Part shown: positions 33,961 through 46,679 of the stretch, in pieces | Layout: every line of letters begins with the position of its first letter | Numbering within the stretch: position 1 is the first letter of the stretch | NCBI GenBank assembly: GCA_017591395.1 | Contig: WEDG01002912.1 | Span: forward strand, 24,923 to 88,922 | Length of the DNA: 64,000 nucleotides | Direction: 5' to 3' | From: Schistocephalus solidus | Taxonomy: Eukaryota > Platyhelminthes > Cestoda > Diphyllobothriidea > Diphyllobothriidae | Translations under genes and position numbers: made by a program | The notes under the pieces: generated by a model | Database searches by the model: none | What the model saw: only the letters and a program-made list of their open reading frames with translations | Told to the model about the DNA's origin: nothing

Positions 33961-35639
33961 TTCTGACAAACTTCGCAGAGCATAACACTAAATGTAGGTT
34001 TGTGAATACTTGATTTCGGATTGCTTTTTTTGGTGATTGCAATAGACTTACTGAAGATGGCATAATGATGCATATGAAAAAAGCTTTCAAGCAAAATTTT
34101 GACGTTCCTTAACATTAAAGATATAATATCGTTGACCAGAAAAGAGATTTAACAAAACCAACGCCTTGTTTTAACCTACATATAAGTTTGATGATTATTG
34201 TGTTTGCTTAATAATTTATCCTTCAGGTGGACCTGTGGTTTAATCCACAAATCTGAAGAAAATTCCATCTAATTAAATATGTTACTCTTTTTTTAAGGTA
34301 AATTATTAAGGTACATGCGACCATTTCACCAGTGCGAATTCCATCCGTAGTTTATGCCCAAAAGGCAGCAAGTGCCTCTTGGCGATTAGAATTATATCAG
34401 TGTGTAGCTCACATTTTTTTATAAATGCCTTTTCATGCAGCGGATATTCACTATTATTTACGATGTTGCCTGGAAATCAGAAAACCATTTTCAGCATAAA
34501 TAAACTTTCATTTTATTTATTTAAGTGCTTTAGCACACTTAAACAAATAAACTTTTATTATATTTATTTAAGTGCTTTAGCACACTTAAACTAAACATCA
34601 ACTTCCAAACGGACAACCTCTTATAAACACGCAATTGCTGCCAATCCTCTGCTTCTTTTGGTAACTGTAAACGACTGAAAACGTAATTCATGAATTCTGC
34701 AAGCAAAAATTGGTACAAGAAAGTAAAACGTGGGTTTATTAAAATAATAAGTACTCATACTCCAGTATATTTCTTAATAAAGCTAAACAAAACACTATTT
34801 TATACCCCTGTGTCGAATGCAGGCTTAAACATGGTCATTTCAATTATAAAAATGTTTAAGTCGTAATGCACTCCAACATTGTATATCTTCTTAACTTTCT
34901 ACAATGCTATACAAACCATATGTAAACAGCTAAAGAATAAGCCCAGACGGAATTCTGAAAGGCGAGTTTTCCCACCGTAGATCTCTGGCCACCGATGGAA
35001 AATGTGGTTGGTTGAACATTTTCGATTTTTATAAAAACGTATGCAAAAAACCATGGTGAATATTGCTCGCGTGCGTGTAATAAAACACAAATTAATTTTG
35101 CATATTAATCTTCTCTTTGACTTTCTAGCTAAGTAATATAAGGACGGTTTTGAGCTCATGCATACTCAATTGTCTAAATCATTGGACTTGTAGAAAGTAT
35201 GTCAAAAATAGCAAAACGCTTATGTAATACTTAAATTGATATAACAACTCACGGGCGATATCGATGTCCTTAGAACACAGGGAACTCCTAAAACAACTCT
35301 TTGTTTCTGCTGTCACTTTGAATTTTTTGATAACAGTCTGAGTCAATTTTGTGCAAAATTAGGATGTCAGAGTAAAAAAACCTACTTCTCTCGGCATAGT
35401 TAATTGAATCACAAACTTCGTGGTATTGAACGTTTGACAAATAATAAACACTCAAATAATATTGAGAGACGTTATGTTTACTTAATATATGAACATGAGA
35501 TAAAATATTGAAATTCGCTCTCATGGAATTCTGACACAAAATTTTCTGTTACTCTGAAAACATAAAATAACGAAAAGTCTTTAAGAGACAAACTCTTTTA
35601 GTCAAGCAATTTTACTTGTTTGCATTATTTCGACGGAGA
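33961..35639. other. AT-rich stretch with one duplicated hairpin
   Basis: Nothing was recognised apart from the duplicated palindromic motif at 34,519-34,592. Short open frames here have no family features. Confidence 0.4.
34519..34592. repeat. tandemly duplicated hairpin motif
   Basis: TTAAGTGCTTTAGCACACTT occurs at 34,521 and 34,568, a period of 47 bp, each preceded by ATTTATT. TTAAGTG can pair with CACTTAA in each copy, giving two adjacent hairpins. No function is evident. Confidence 0.75.
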
Positions 35640-37060
35640 CTGAATTTGTGCCTTCGGCGTCAACCCACGTATCTGATAGAAAACAAAAGGTTTTAGTGGG
35701 GTCCTTATACTCAAGTGCTACTTAAATTGTGAGTGGTGCCCTTCAAGGTTCCGTATTAGGGCGTTTATTTTTCTTACTTTACATTAATAATATTTCATCG
35801 AAACTTAAACATTCTCAATCTTAAATTTCTTCTGATTATCTTAAATGTGTTTATTCCTTTTCTATCTCTACGGTCGAACGATGCCTTTAACAAATTTATT
35901 CGGACTTAGACGATTTATGGCGTAGATATCCACATGGCTAATAGAGTTCTTATATTCAAAATGTCGCTTTTTGTGCGTTTGGCCTGAAAGGCTGCCGTTA
36001 CCTGTTATTTTTAAAGGTCTCCCTATGACTGAATGTTACTTCAAAACTTTGGCCTTCATCTACGCCAATATATAAAATCAATCACCTCATGCCGATCGAA
36101 TTACGGCAAACCTGCTCAGATATGCGGCTTAAATGCTTGTAATTTCTAACGTGCTCTAAATAAATTAATATTTCATCATCTGATTCTGTTTCATAGCATG
36201 GAATGCTGCTTTTCATTCTTTGGTTTAATGAACAAATATAGCCGTTAAAAAATTAAAAAAGCCCGATCAAATTCCACAGAAAATCGTCCTGTTTCAGAAT
36301 CTTTCAAATAATTCCTACTCAACCAGATGCCAGCCGACGAAGCGTAAATTTATTCGGGTCAAGGGACTGCAAGCAGGATTTTCTCTCCTTATGTAGATTA
36401 AATAATAGCAAACATCTCAACATTTTGTATCATTACTTCTGTATTTCTTATAAACCAAGATTTATACCTCCTCCTGCATCCTCCAGATTTAAACGCTCTC
36501 TTTTCTTTGCTTCTTGGTATAGCTTTTTTCCGAAAAACTTTTAAATTGAAATAAGGCCTTTAAATATTATTTGAGCTTTCAAGTTAAGACTGCACATTCA
36601 TCTTAAACCTGATTTTAATAAATTGTACATTTCGTAATCTTCTTCGGGCAGGATTATCCATGACTTGGATAAATTACCATCTGGAATTTATGTGAACTCC
36701 TTATAACTATATTTTCTACCTTAAGTCTTTCAGTTAACATTATGTCTCCTTTAACCACCAGTCATACAAACGATGGAATTCATTCAGACATACAAAGTCT
36801 AATATGCTCCCATTTTACTGGATACTAAACATCATCATAATTCATTTCTGGATCGTGAGAAGCCTTTTCGCGAGATTTCGTTTCAAGCGACTGAGTGACA
36901 AAGAATTAGCAATATCCACCTGTCATTATCTCATTCTGAAATTCTACTGCAGTATTAGTCTACACTGCCAATTCTCTTATTTTCCTTAGAATTTTTTACT
37001 TCTAACCTCCATTCAAAAATGAAGTCCCATTGATATCTGAATACATTTATTTGATTTGAA
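35640..37060 (+). mobile_element. CR1-like LINE, family beta, RT to 3' region fragment
   Basis: RT blocks RKQKVLVGSLYSSAT and SGALQGSVLG at about 35,680-35,760 are followed by a decayed catalytic box (SSDYLKCVYSF, where YADDLKCV is expected) near 35,840. Downstream sequence also matches the LINE at 11,450-15,203, including a stretch reading LSHSEILLQY near 36,930 against LSHSEMLLQY near 11,760 on the minus strand. This long shared non-coding part ties the two to one subfamily. Confidence 0.8.
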
Positions 37061-37089
37061 AACATCGCTAACTTTTGCCCTAAGAGTAA

Positions 37090-37488
37090 ATGTTCTATTA
37101 TTTATTTGTACATTTTATCTGCACAAACTTTCATGATTTTATTTTGGTATTTACATTTTTTCCACAGTGCCTTCCCGTCGCTTACCAAATGATTATTCTA
37201 AAATTTCTAAATTCTTATTTAGAGGATTGCGGTTTTGGTCATTTATGCGGTTCTAATATGGCCATTTACCTTGATCTATTTATACTTTTATGGCTCGCGG
37301 CTGAACCCTACAGAGAATTTTATAATTCTGCTGCATTCACGATCGTCAGGCTTGCATTCATTTTCCAAGATGCGGCCTCAAATACAAACGGAAGATATAA
37401 GAAAATAATCTTCGTCAAAAACTTTGAATTCTATTTCATTTCTCCTAGCATTGAACTTGTGGCTTTAGCCACCTTGCAACATGATTAA
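37090..37488 (+). CDS. open frame of unknown nature
   Basis: A 132-codon frame. An acceptor-like TTTTTTCCACAG ends at about 37,168, after which the frame reads CLPVAYQMIILKFL and later YLDLFILLWLAAEPYREF, partly hydrophobic. I do not recognise it. It may be an exon, part of the preceding LINE 3' region, or chance. There is no supporting neighbour. Confidence 0.15.
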   Translation: MFYYLFVHFICTNFHDFILVFTFFPQCLPVAYQMIILKFLNSYLEDCGFGHLCGSNMAIYLDLFILLWLAAEPYREFYNSAAFTIVRLAFIFQDAASNTNGRYKKIIFVKNFEFYFISPSIELVALATLQHD

Positions 37489-37639
37489 GCAGTCTTAAAG
37501 GTGTCGCTTATCCAAACTATAAGATTCGTCTTTGTGTAGACCTCTCGGAGAAGCATTCCGTTCAAGAAGTTTGGCCGCAAAAATGGGACTAGATTTTGAT
37601 TTCACAGACGTAGCAGGGTATATTTTGTTGGGTGTAGAA

Positions 37640-38570
37640 ACAGGAGACACCCGTGAGACCTCGCATTCAGTCGATGAATATTTTATCCAAAGCCCACTTC
37701 GTTAGCAATATATTTTTATATCATCCGCAAAAACGGCACACTTTAAGTTTAACCAGTCACTCAATTTGCATAGGAAACACTGATGTGGAACCCTATCAAA
37801 TGCGTTCAGGAAATCAATATAGGTTATATACACCGTAACTTTTGCGTCGATTAATTTTTTCCAGTTTCGCATTGTATAAAGCAAGTAAGTAACGCACGCT
37901 TATTCCCAAAAAAACGTTTTTTTGGGCATTTGACAAGAAATTATAGGTTTCCAGATAAATAAGCAGGTCATTTTTAATGACCTCCTCAATAATATTGCCA
38001 CATATGTACGTGCAGTGCTGTTATGTGATGCTTTCCAATCTGTGGGAAGAATTTTAGTATCAAAGAATTTCTGCCCCAGTGAAGATGGTGGTTTTGCCAG
38101 GTTTTAGGCAATTATGAACTACAGCATAGCTGAAAATTCATCCAGGCCAGGAGATTAACATACCTTCAAGGTAGGTAGTTCTGCAACAATCTACTTTTCG
38201 TGAAATATAATATCGTGAATACATGGCCTCGTAACAAGTTGAAATGAAAACAGCTTCTCTGGTGAAAATCCACAGAATGAACCGATAAAAAGGCTTAGTT
38301 TTGCCTCTTAGGAGTTCACTTCTTTTAAGATTTCGGTTTTCGGAAATCTGTTGTGGACATTATTAACTAAGCTTTTGATTCTTTTCAAAATTCTCTTCAT
38401 CACAGTAGGCTTACTGCTAGACAGCAGTGGAAACGACTGATACCCTCCTGTGCACCTCATACCAGCAGCTGCACGAAATCTTCCTATTTTCAAACGGCTG
38501 AATCATTTAGATATTTTATTCATAAAGGGGCTTTTACTTTAAATTTCTTCCCATTACTGTAGCAGACTCG
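37640..38570 (-). pseudogene. CR1-like RT fragment, separate family (FADDIKIY type)
   Basis: On the minus strand SPGLDEFSAML and LPTDWKASH (about 38,140-38,020) are RT N-terminal motifs, followed by ITYIDFLNAFDRVPHQ at about 37,820 and FADDIKIYC at about 37,710. Only about 20 residues separate the last two, although the RT fingers and palm normally put some 60 or more between them. An internal deletion has removed the SGVPQG-type motif. It differs enough from families alpha and beta to be treated as a separate lineage. Confidence 0.75.
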
Positions 38571-39149
38571 ATTTTTTTGCGGTCTATCATTGATGTCAAA
38601 AAAATAGGCACTTCCGTTATCATGCAAAACATGGGCTTCTGTTGAAGTTCAAACTGGGGCACCAGTATGTGGGGAACTACGGAAATAACACTTTTGACAA
38701 TTTGACAGCGATCCTTCTCGAGGAATAAAGTGAGTGTTTGTCATTACCAAACCATTGAAAGTGTGATAGTCTACTTATTCCATATCTCCCTTTCGTCCTA
38801 TTCATAAAACAACAAAAACGGTAAAATCAAGGCACAAATTTTAAACACCCAGAGTAAGGCGTGAGTAGAGCTGATTAGTTTCTTCCATCCTTACTGTCTA
38901 GAATAATAACAAAAGTCATACCTCTTTTATATACAGCCAGGAAGGGTCAATATGCAATTCTTGCTACAGTTCATTTTAAAAGTTCGATAACGAGCATCGT
39001 TTGAGTCCTTTTTTAAACACGCTCGTTTCCGAGCGTTTTCGTATTTTGTTTAGTAAAAGAAGCTTTAAATATGCTTCTTTTAGATAAAAACATATTGACC
39101 AGGATACAAATCGCAACCGTTATCTCAACAAATAAGGTCACCACGTTTA
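38571..39149. other. AT-rich stretch upstream of LINE copy B
   Basis: No feature recognised; it could hold an upstream remnant of the adjoining minus-strand RT fragment. Confidence 0.35.
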
Positions 39150-39875
39150 TTTCGAACCAAGTGCGTAATCCGGCGCCTTAAGGTTTGAGACCACAGTTTT
39201 TCGACAGTGATGGGTTCGACCATCGGCAAGGAAGGCAAAACTACTGAAAAACTGAACTGAACGGTTGCCGCGCGGTTTGAATTTTCGAGCAACAAGAAGA
39301 CCGAATTTAATCGAGTCTTTGCACTGAAACAATCAGCCCACAGACATTAATTGGTTCAAATTATTGAATCAATTAACTGACTTTTCCGCCGAGTGCCTTC
39401 GATACCCCCACAGTTTGACTAGGAGAGTTCTCCAAATCGAGCACTGTCGGAAATCTTGGCCTACATAACCCACCAGTCCAATCCATTCTCTCTCCAGGGT
39501 TTCTGAGGACTTTTGTTCGACTAGGACAGTTCTCCAAATAGAGCAACCTGCCGAACATTTTGGCTTGGCCTACACAGCCTACCAGTCCAATCCAGGCTCT
39601 AACTGCTCGTCAGGCTTTCTGAGGAGTATCTACAAATCAGGCTGAGTCGTTCATTATCCATATTCTGTCTAATTGATCTTGCAATTTATATCGATCGTTA
39701 TAACAAATACTTTTAACAACTTCCGCTAGCAGAAGTAGTTAAGAACGTTCGGGGGATTTCATTAATTTGCAAAAAAGGCGAAGTAGATAATTTATATGCT
39801 GTTTGTGTAAAAGCGCTGATAGTGTTAACCTACACCTAGCCACTCGTTACTTCTTAAGTCACCACACAGAAATTC

Positions 39876-39975
39876 AAAAAGTCAGGCCGCAAGCCGGAAT
39901 TGAACCCGCGACCACCAACGCGATGGCGACGCTCGCTAACCACTCGACCACCTCATCACGGCGGCGAGCGCTCTC
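39876..39975 (-). promoter_or_regulatory. tRNA-like Pol III promoter unit, antisense to LINE copy B
   Basis: On the minus strand box A is TGGTCGAGTGG (39,950-39,940) and box B is GGTTCAATTCC (39,906-39,896), each an excellent match to consensus at tRNA-like spacing. A TTTTT terminator lies at 39,880-39,876. The T arm nearly pairs (one mismatch) but the acceptor stem does not. Copy A has the same unit at the same place, so it is part of the family. Read in the LINE sense it gives the nonsense peptide GIEPATTNAMATLANHS. Confidence 0.65.
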
Positions 39976-39985
39976 TCAAATTAAT

Positions 39986-40765
39986 ATGCACGCTATTGAC
40001 AACACTGCCATTTGTGGAGGCTGTCATAAACTGTCCATGAAGCTAAACCAGCTCGAGGATGAGATAAGACAAATAAAATCTGCGCTGAAAGGCACCTCTA
40101 AAGCAGTAGATGCCACTCAGGAGTTCACTGAACGACTTACCAGAAGCAAAACCATCGATACCCGATCAAAGGGTATCCCAACAACAACTTTGACAGCTGC
40201 TTCGGCTACTGAACAACAAGAACCAACGGCGCAGGACAAAAATAGTCCGTCTAAAACAAAAAAAGACGTCCAAACCGCAAAACTGACACCAAGAAGGAAA
40301 AAGCCAATGGACAACCGCATAGCCAATCAGCATCCCCTCCATCATCACCAGTGCGCAACGTGAAACCTTCCCACCAGATAGAGGAAGACAGCGTCGGAGT
40401 TATAAAAAATGCCACGGACAGAAAAAAAAAGCTTCATAATACAGGGACTACCTGAATCAACAGCTGCGACTCCAGTAGACCGATATTCTGAAGACATGAA
40501 CCACTTTCGTGAACGTCTGAACAGTATGCTGGAACCTAATACGTCGATTGAACTGGAAAAAGCCTTCCGCCTTGGAAAACGGCCCGAAAGCCAATCCGAA
40601 TCAACACGTCCTATGCCTCTTAAAGTTATCTTGACCAGTAGCCAGGAAGCCAGTCTCATTCTGTCGAGGCGCTTTAAGTTACAAAACTCAAACCTTGGGA
40701 TTTTTTTCAACAGGACTTCTAACCTGCAGAGCGGAACAAACGCCATCAACTTGTCATCGAACTAA
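39986..40765 (+). pseudogene. family alpha ORF1 (coiled coil plus RRM-like), frame-shifted
   Basis: The likely start is ATG 39,986 (MHAIDNTAICGGCHKLSMK), not the in-frame ATG at 39,803, because the intervening codons are antisense tRNA-like sequence. A predicted coiled coil (LNQLEDEIRQIKSALK) follows. Near 40,315 about 190 bp of linker present in copy A is missing, and the frame shifts. An RRM-like domain follows from about 40,430 (FIIQGLPESTAAT, KAFRLGK, PLKVILTSSQEA), reached only after a further shift at the A-run near 40,425. The protein would bind element RNA. This copy cannot make it intact. Confidence 0.75.
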
Positions 40766-43730
40766 GACGGCGGCTAAGCGAGGGGGAAACAAACTTGGTT
40801 ATTTACAACAACCAAGTGATCCATCGTCCATTATTCTCCCCCTGGAGAGGCCCGTTCCGGATTACCACGCAGTTGGCCCAGTAAACAGGGGCTCGCGCCC
40901 GACTGTAAGCACTTTCCGAGCAAACCGAAAACTGACATGCATGTACACTAATGCACAGAGTATATTATCGAAGCTCGACGAGTTTAAGATTCATATCTGC
41001 GATCTATCTCCAGATATAATTTCCGTAACAGAAACTTGGTTGTCCCAACACGTGGACGACCGAGAGGTAAATATGGCTGGCTTCCAACTTTTTAGAAAAG
41101 ACAGGAAAAAGCGTCAAGGAGGTGGCGTACTCACATACGTGAAAAGCGAAATTACAGTTTTAGACAAAACTTATAAACTCGCGCCTACTTCCGATGCGAT
41201 ATGGCTATCCGTAAAAGTGCCAGGTACATCAAGTCTAGATGTCCTGATAGTCTACCGCCCACCGAGAAGAGACCCCGTAGCTGATGCTATCCTGCTAGAG
41301 GAACTTGGAAAAGATTGCCACACGATTGGATATCCTGATCATGGGTGACTTCAATGCGCCTCACATCGACTGGAGCTCGACCTGTGCACGTTGTTCTGAT
41401 CTAGCCTTCGACGGTTGTTTTCTGAGCACGACACTAAAGCTACGTCTCACACAGCACGTCACTTTTCCAACTAGGGTGTGCGAAGGACAACAGGCCAATT
41501 GCCTGGACCTAGTTCTCACGAAGTCGCACGACAGCATCGACGAAGTGACGTGTCTACCGCCGCTATGCAAAAGTGACCACGTGGTTCTGCGATGGGAATA
41601 CTCAATATTTTCTATACCAGCAAGACCCACAACAATCAGAAGGAATATATGGCAAGGCGATTTCGGTGGAATGAAGGCCCAACTCATGCGCACTCAGTGG
41701 GAACCTTTATTCTCTGGAAACGTAACCGAGGACTGGAAAACGTTCCGGGACATACTGCACAGGCTCATGGAAAAACACTGTCCAATTTTGAGAAAAAGGT
41801 TAACGAACAGACCGCGATGGCTTTCACAGGCCTTAAAAATCGAAGTTAACAAAAAGCGGAGATTGTGGAAAAAATCGCTTACGGACGGAACTCCTGCATC
41901 TCTAAATGCGTATAAAATGCAGAGAAATCGGGTCAAGGGCCTTATTTTTAGAACAAGACAGGCTTTCGAAGTGGACCTGCTAAACCGGGCCAACGTGAAC
42001 CCGAAACTGTTTTACGGTTACCTCAGACAGAATACACGGAACAAGGATCAGATACCCCTGCTGAGGACCGCCGAGGGCATAAACCTCACTGAAGACGGAG
42101 CGAAGGCTTATCATCTTTCGGAATTTTTCCAGTCGGTTTTCACAAAGGAAACGAGATACGATCACCCTACCGATGGCTTCGAAGTGGATACAATAGTCAA
42201 GACTGTTAATTTTACCGAGACTACTGTCCTCAAGGAACTTTTGGGGTTAAAGGAATCTAAGTCTCCGGGTCCCGATGAAGTACCTGCCAAGCTGTTGAAA
42301 GAGATCGCGAGGGAGTTGGCAAAACCACTCTCTACGCTTTTCCAAGCATCCTTCCAGACCGGAAGTCTACCAGCCGACTGGAAATCCGCATGGATTACGC
42401 TGCTTTATAAGGGTGGAAGCCGGGCCTCTGCTAACAATTATCGACCGGTCAGCCTAACTTCAGTTTGCTGCAAAATCATGGAAAAATAATTTAAGCAACA
42501 ACTAATGCAGTTCTTGAACATAACAATCTGCTATCCGAAGCCCAGCACGGTTTCCGTAGAGGTAGATCCTGCGTCACAAATTTGCTCTACTGTTTAGAAC
42601 GTTGGACTGAAGCGGTCGATAGTGGTAATACGGTGCACGCAGTCTATATAGACTTCAAAAGGCTTTTTGATAGCGTGCCGCACCACCGCCTTCTTTATAA
42701 ACTCAACCGCATAGGTGTAAGAGGTAGACTTCTGACATGGATAGAAAACTTCTTAACTGGCCGCTCACAAACTGTGCATATCAGCGACAAACAGTCGACT
42801 AAAGTTGAGGTTGAGAGTGGTGTTCCCCAAGGCTTTGTTCTCGGCCCTATACTGTTCATTGTCTACATCAACGATTGTGCCAACGAACTGAACTGCGATA
42901 TTGCCATGTTTGCCGATGATCTCAAACTTTGGCGCGTCATTCAAACTGCGGCTGATGAAGAGAACTTGCAGGCAAACTTAAATCTTCTCCAGAAATGGTC
43001 CAATGACTGGCTCTTGCCGTTTAATGAGAGCAAATGCAACATCATACGAGTCGGGAAAAGCAATCCTTCGAACCGTACGGTTTACAGTCTGAATGGCATT
43101 CCATTGAAAGAAGTGGATGTCCAAAAGGACCTTGGAGTCTGGATCACGCCTTCGCTTAAACCCTCACTACATTGCGCAAAGGTAGCGAAGTCAGCCATGT
43201 CGATTCTGTACCTCGTTTAACGAGCTTTTGCAGCCTTCACTACCGACTGCTTCGCTAAAGTCTTCGGAACATTCGTGCGGCCACAGTTGGAGTCCGGTAT
43301 CCAAGCTTGGAGACCCTGGGCTGCGAAGGACATCAACATCCTCGAAAAGGTCCAAAGGCGAGCAACCAAACTTGTCCTTGGACATGGCTCACTGCCTTAT
43401 GAAACACGGCTGTCGAGTCTCAATCTCTTTCCCTTGCACTATAGACAGCTTCGGGGGGACCTGATACTAACATTCCGCATACTACGTATCCAGGACTGTT
43501 GTCTCGTGCCAGGGGATTTCTTCGAGTTAGCAAAAACAACGAACTTGAGAGGTCATCCTCTCAAATTTTGTGTGACTGGAGCAAGGCTAAACACTCGGAA
43601 GTACTTCTTCTCCAAAAGAGTAGTCGAAGCTTGGAATAGTCTTCCTCTGGATGTTGTAATGTCAGACTCCTTGGAGGTTTTTAAGCGCAAGTTAGATCGA
43701 TATAATGGTGCGAGCTACAACACTAACTAA
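40695..43730 (+). pseudogene. family alpha ORF2: endonuclease and reverse transcriptase, three lesions
   Basis: The APE-type endonuclease starts near 40,930 (TNAQSILSKLDEF), with the catalytic ETWL near 41,030 and GDFNAPHIDW from 41,344. An extra G in the GAACTTGGAAAAG string near 41,307, absent from copy C, shifts the frame. RT follows with KSPGPDEVPAKLLK (about 42,260), NNYRPVSLTS (42,430), a second frameshift with stops at 42,487-42,495, IDFKRLFDSVPHHRL (42,650), SGVPQGFVLGPILF (42,820) and FADDLKLW (42,910). A third shift lies near 43,215, after which the C-terminal part runs to 43,730. Unusual residues are RLFD for KAFD and GFVLGP for GSVLGP. Catalytic aspartates are kept. Confidence 0.9.
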
Positions 43731-44105
43731 AAGCTGCAAGTGTGACGTCAGAAAGTAAGGCATTAATGATACTACTAGTTATATTTGAGTAACATTGCCT
43801 TGTTTGTTATTTTCGTTCGAGGGCTTGCATTCTCCCATTATTCCCATGCTGGGGTCCTCGAGCTCTTCGATGCTTAACTTATTTACACACCTTGGTGACA
43901 CCGTGAGTATTCGCATCAGCTGGACCTGGCGTCCGTCGTCCATGAGGTGTATGAACGTTATCCCCTGGTTCGAACCGCAATGGACCGAGGATAATCTGGA
44001 CATCTATTTCAGCCTTTGAAATCCCTCAACGGACGCTGCAATCAGCAATGGAGCATCATGTGACCTCCGAAATGACGCCCGTTGGACCCCCCCTTTGTTG
44101 TAAAT
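43731..44105 (+). other. 3' region of LINE copy B (boundary uncertain)
   Basis: A GC-richer tract after the RT stop, ending near GTTGGACCCCCCCTTTGTTGTAAA. It has no obvious reading frame. It may include the end of a second element. Confidence 0.45.
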
Positions 44106-44106
44106 T

Positions 44107-45400
44107 GTGTCCTGCAGGTTGACCATCCTGGTTCAATTTTGTCTTAACTTACACGTATTATATCTCAATGTTAATTTATCACTTCGATCATTCATTCATG
44201 CTGACGATCTCAAACGTGTGTTCATTATTCAAATAAACAGTCCAACTATGCCCTCAAGAAATTATTGCAGACTTGCATGCTCTTTCCGCGTGGAGCTAAC
44301 CTCAAAAAATGAAATACTTGCATGCTAAGTGTTGATACATGTGTCTTGACACATAGGCTGCGTTAGCCTGTTATTTTCCAAGGCAAATCTGGGACTGAAT
44401 ATTACACCATCAAGGGCTTTAAAACCTAATGAAGGACGTTATAGAGCAATTGCCCTTGCTAATAGAAATACGGCCAAATCGACCCGAATTTTAAGCTATA
44501 TTTCTTATACTTTAAATATACCAGCTATTAAATTATTAAATGTTTGTCCTTCCATTCTTGAATATAACTGTTCAGTTTTTTGATTAATGTACATGTATAA
44601 TGTATAATGGTAAAAGCTCCAAATATTTACTCGGAAGCCCTTACCACTGACACGCCCTAAAATTTCATACACGAATATACGTCAATTAACTAACCTTAAC
44701 TTTATAATGTTTTGGAGACGGGAAGATGGCTTCTGCCTCTTTTTCTGCCTTAATAAAGCTTTAAATCTTTTCCCATAATGCAGTCTACGTAATTCTTTAC
44801 TGTTTTTACGTCCTTCCGTGCCTTCCACATCAAACCGCTTCCTAATATTGCATCCGTGTAGTGCTTTGTTAGCTAATCCATACGAAATTGTCAAATAATC
44901 TATCTACTTTTAAGTAAATCCTGCACACTAATCTTACTACTGACATGATTTTTCTCTTTTTTCCTCATATTTTCTAAGCAGCTTCCTCCATGAACTTGAG
45001 AAAAGGCCATGGCGTATTTAATATGCTGTTTGAACATCACGTTTCAATTCATCGTGTCCCCCATGAACAGTCTTTTTAGAAAAATAATCGAAGTTATTTT
45101 GACGCGCAAAGTTGAAACCGCATCCGTTTTGTTTGCTTTAAACGATCCGCAGGGTCCAACCAGGCAACTTAGATGTCCAGGCCTCGTCCACTCTCGGTCA
45201 TCATCGGTTATCATTAGAACTACAAACCCCTGAGTGCACGCACGTACTCATTTACTAAATGCTTTGATAATGTTACCCTACACGTAGAAGCAAACAACCC
45301 TTCTCGTGTATATCCCAAAGTGAATCAGTTTTTTTCTCCTGAGCCACTTTGTTTTCAATTGGGGCTACCTGGAATCACACTCTTCTTTCACTGCTGGAGA
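44107..45400 (+). pseudogene. family beta RT and downstream fragment
   Basis: SFIHADDLKRVFI at about 44,190 is a YADD-type catalytic box with the family beta context (compare NFVYADDLKCIYSF near 49,970). Decayed sequence resembling the beta downstream region continues to about 45,400, including a SSFLHELEKRPW stretch near 44,990. The upstream RT half is missing; the fragment starts right after the 3' end of copy B. Its 3' boundary is uncertain. Confidence 0.6.
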
Positions 45401-46679
45401 TTTAAATAATTGTTTCTTTGTAAGCTTACTATTTGGCTAACATATGGTGAATGCTGTTTCTAAAAAAATAACTCAGGCTCGTAAGACACGAGTCTGGTGG
45501 TAAAAGGGGAAATAATCGATGAGGCATTCTAAAGAAGAATGATAGAAAATGTAAAAAATCGAAATTAATGTTTTGTGAAATTAAGAAAAAATGAAATTTG
45601 GCATCGCTAACGTGCGAGATAAATAAAAATTAACTGCCTTTTAGGGAAATGGATAGACGGGGGACGAAGGGTATGACAGCCAACCAAAAAAGAAAGGAAT
45701 GCAAACCCACCACTTGGACAAGTAAATAAGGACTATGTTCTTGAACCAGAACACTATCGTAGCAAAGCCAATGCATCTAAAGAAAAAGGAGATGAAATAG
45801 ATCATGAAGGTACATAATTAAGTCAGCGAACTGAAAAACGATCGTGTAACACAATAGACTAGTAAGATTTATTCGTTAATAAACAAAGAAATGAAGGGTT
45901 GTCAGCCATAAAATATTAGTCTTTTCACTGATAGCGTATAAAAAGTAATTAATTGTTTGCAAACTGTGACAGATGTTCAAAAATGTCATTACAAATTTAA
46001 GAAGTATAAAGATAGCCAATACTGCCGAAGAGATATTGGACAAAAAAACTATTATTTGCTCCATCAATTTGAGGCGAACGACAGAAAAATCATAATAATA
46101 ACCGTTTTAATGAGCTAAATAAAAGGCATACAGAAATTTTATATTCAAAGAGGGCTGTCAACTGCCAACATCGTACCAAACATCCTTAACTGTCAATGCG
46201 GATAAAATATAGGACAAGAAATTCTGAAAAGGAAAACTGAAGGTTTCTTTAGATGTGTCAAATTCGAACGAGGACATTTATCAAAACTTGCTGGTTCTTT
46301 CAAAATGGTCAACCTACGTCGAGAGCAGTAAGCGAAATCATGACCGATTTCATAAAACATGCAAGATTGTGTGATTTGGAGGAATACAAAGTAGAATGTT
46401 ACGCAGCAGCAGTTTCTTAGCACGCACTTCGTCTGAATATCTGTTCAACAACAATAATAAATTAAAAATTAATTGGAAGAGAATGTTTTTGAAATTCACA
46501 GGGTAGGGGTTCTTTTAAGATGTCAATAACTAAAATCATGCAGTGAAGAATGATCAAAAAATTGAGAATGCACCACACAATATGTCAGAAAGCAATGCTG
46601 AGCAAGTCAGCAACAGAACCTGGCCGTTAATGAATAAATGGGTTGCTGAGAAATCATTGTGATATTTGACCAGGCAAAG
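45401..46679. other. AT-rich stretch, no feature recognised
   Basis: Short minus-strand open frames at 45,876-46,067 (hydrophobic) and 46,193-46,423 have no recognisable family, start context or splice signals. Confidence 0.4.

Larger units (their letters stand above)
39150..44105 (+). mobile_element. CR1-like LINE, family alpha, copy B (nearly full length)
   Basis: The most complete element in the window. In order it has a 5' region with a roughly 109-bp tandem repeat (39,400-39,640), an antisense tRNA-like unit (39,876-39,975), ORF1 (39,986-40,765), ORF2 with endonuclease and RT (40,695-43,730), and a 3' region probably ending near 44,105 at GTTGGACCCCCCCTTTGTTG. Homology to copy A starts at about 39,250. 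FADDLKLW and the VQRRATKLV block near 43,360 place it in or near the CR1 clade. Its few frameshifts and single-base lesions suggest it moved more recently than the family beta copies. Confidence 0.9.
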
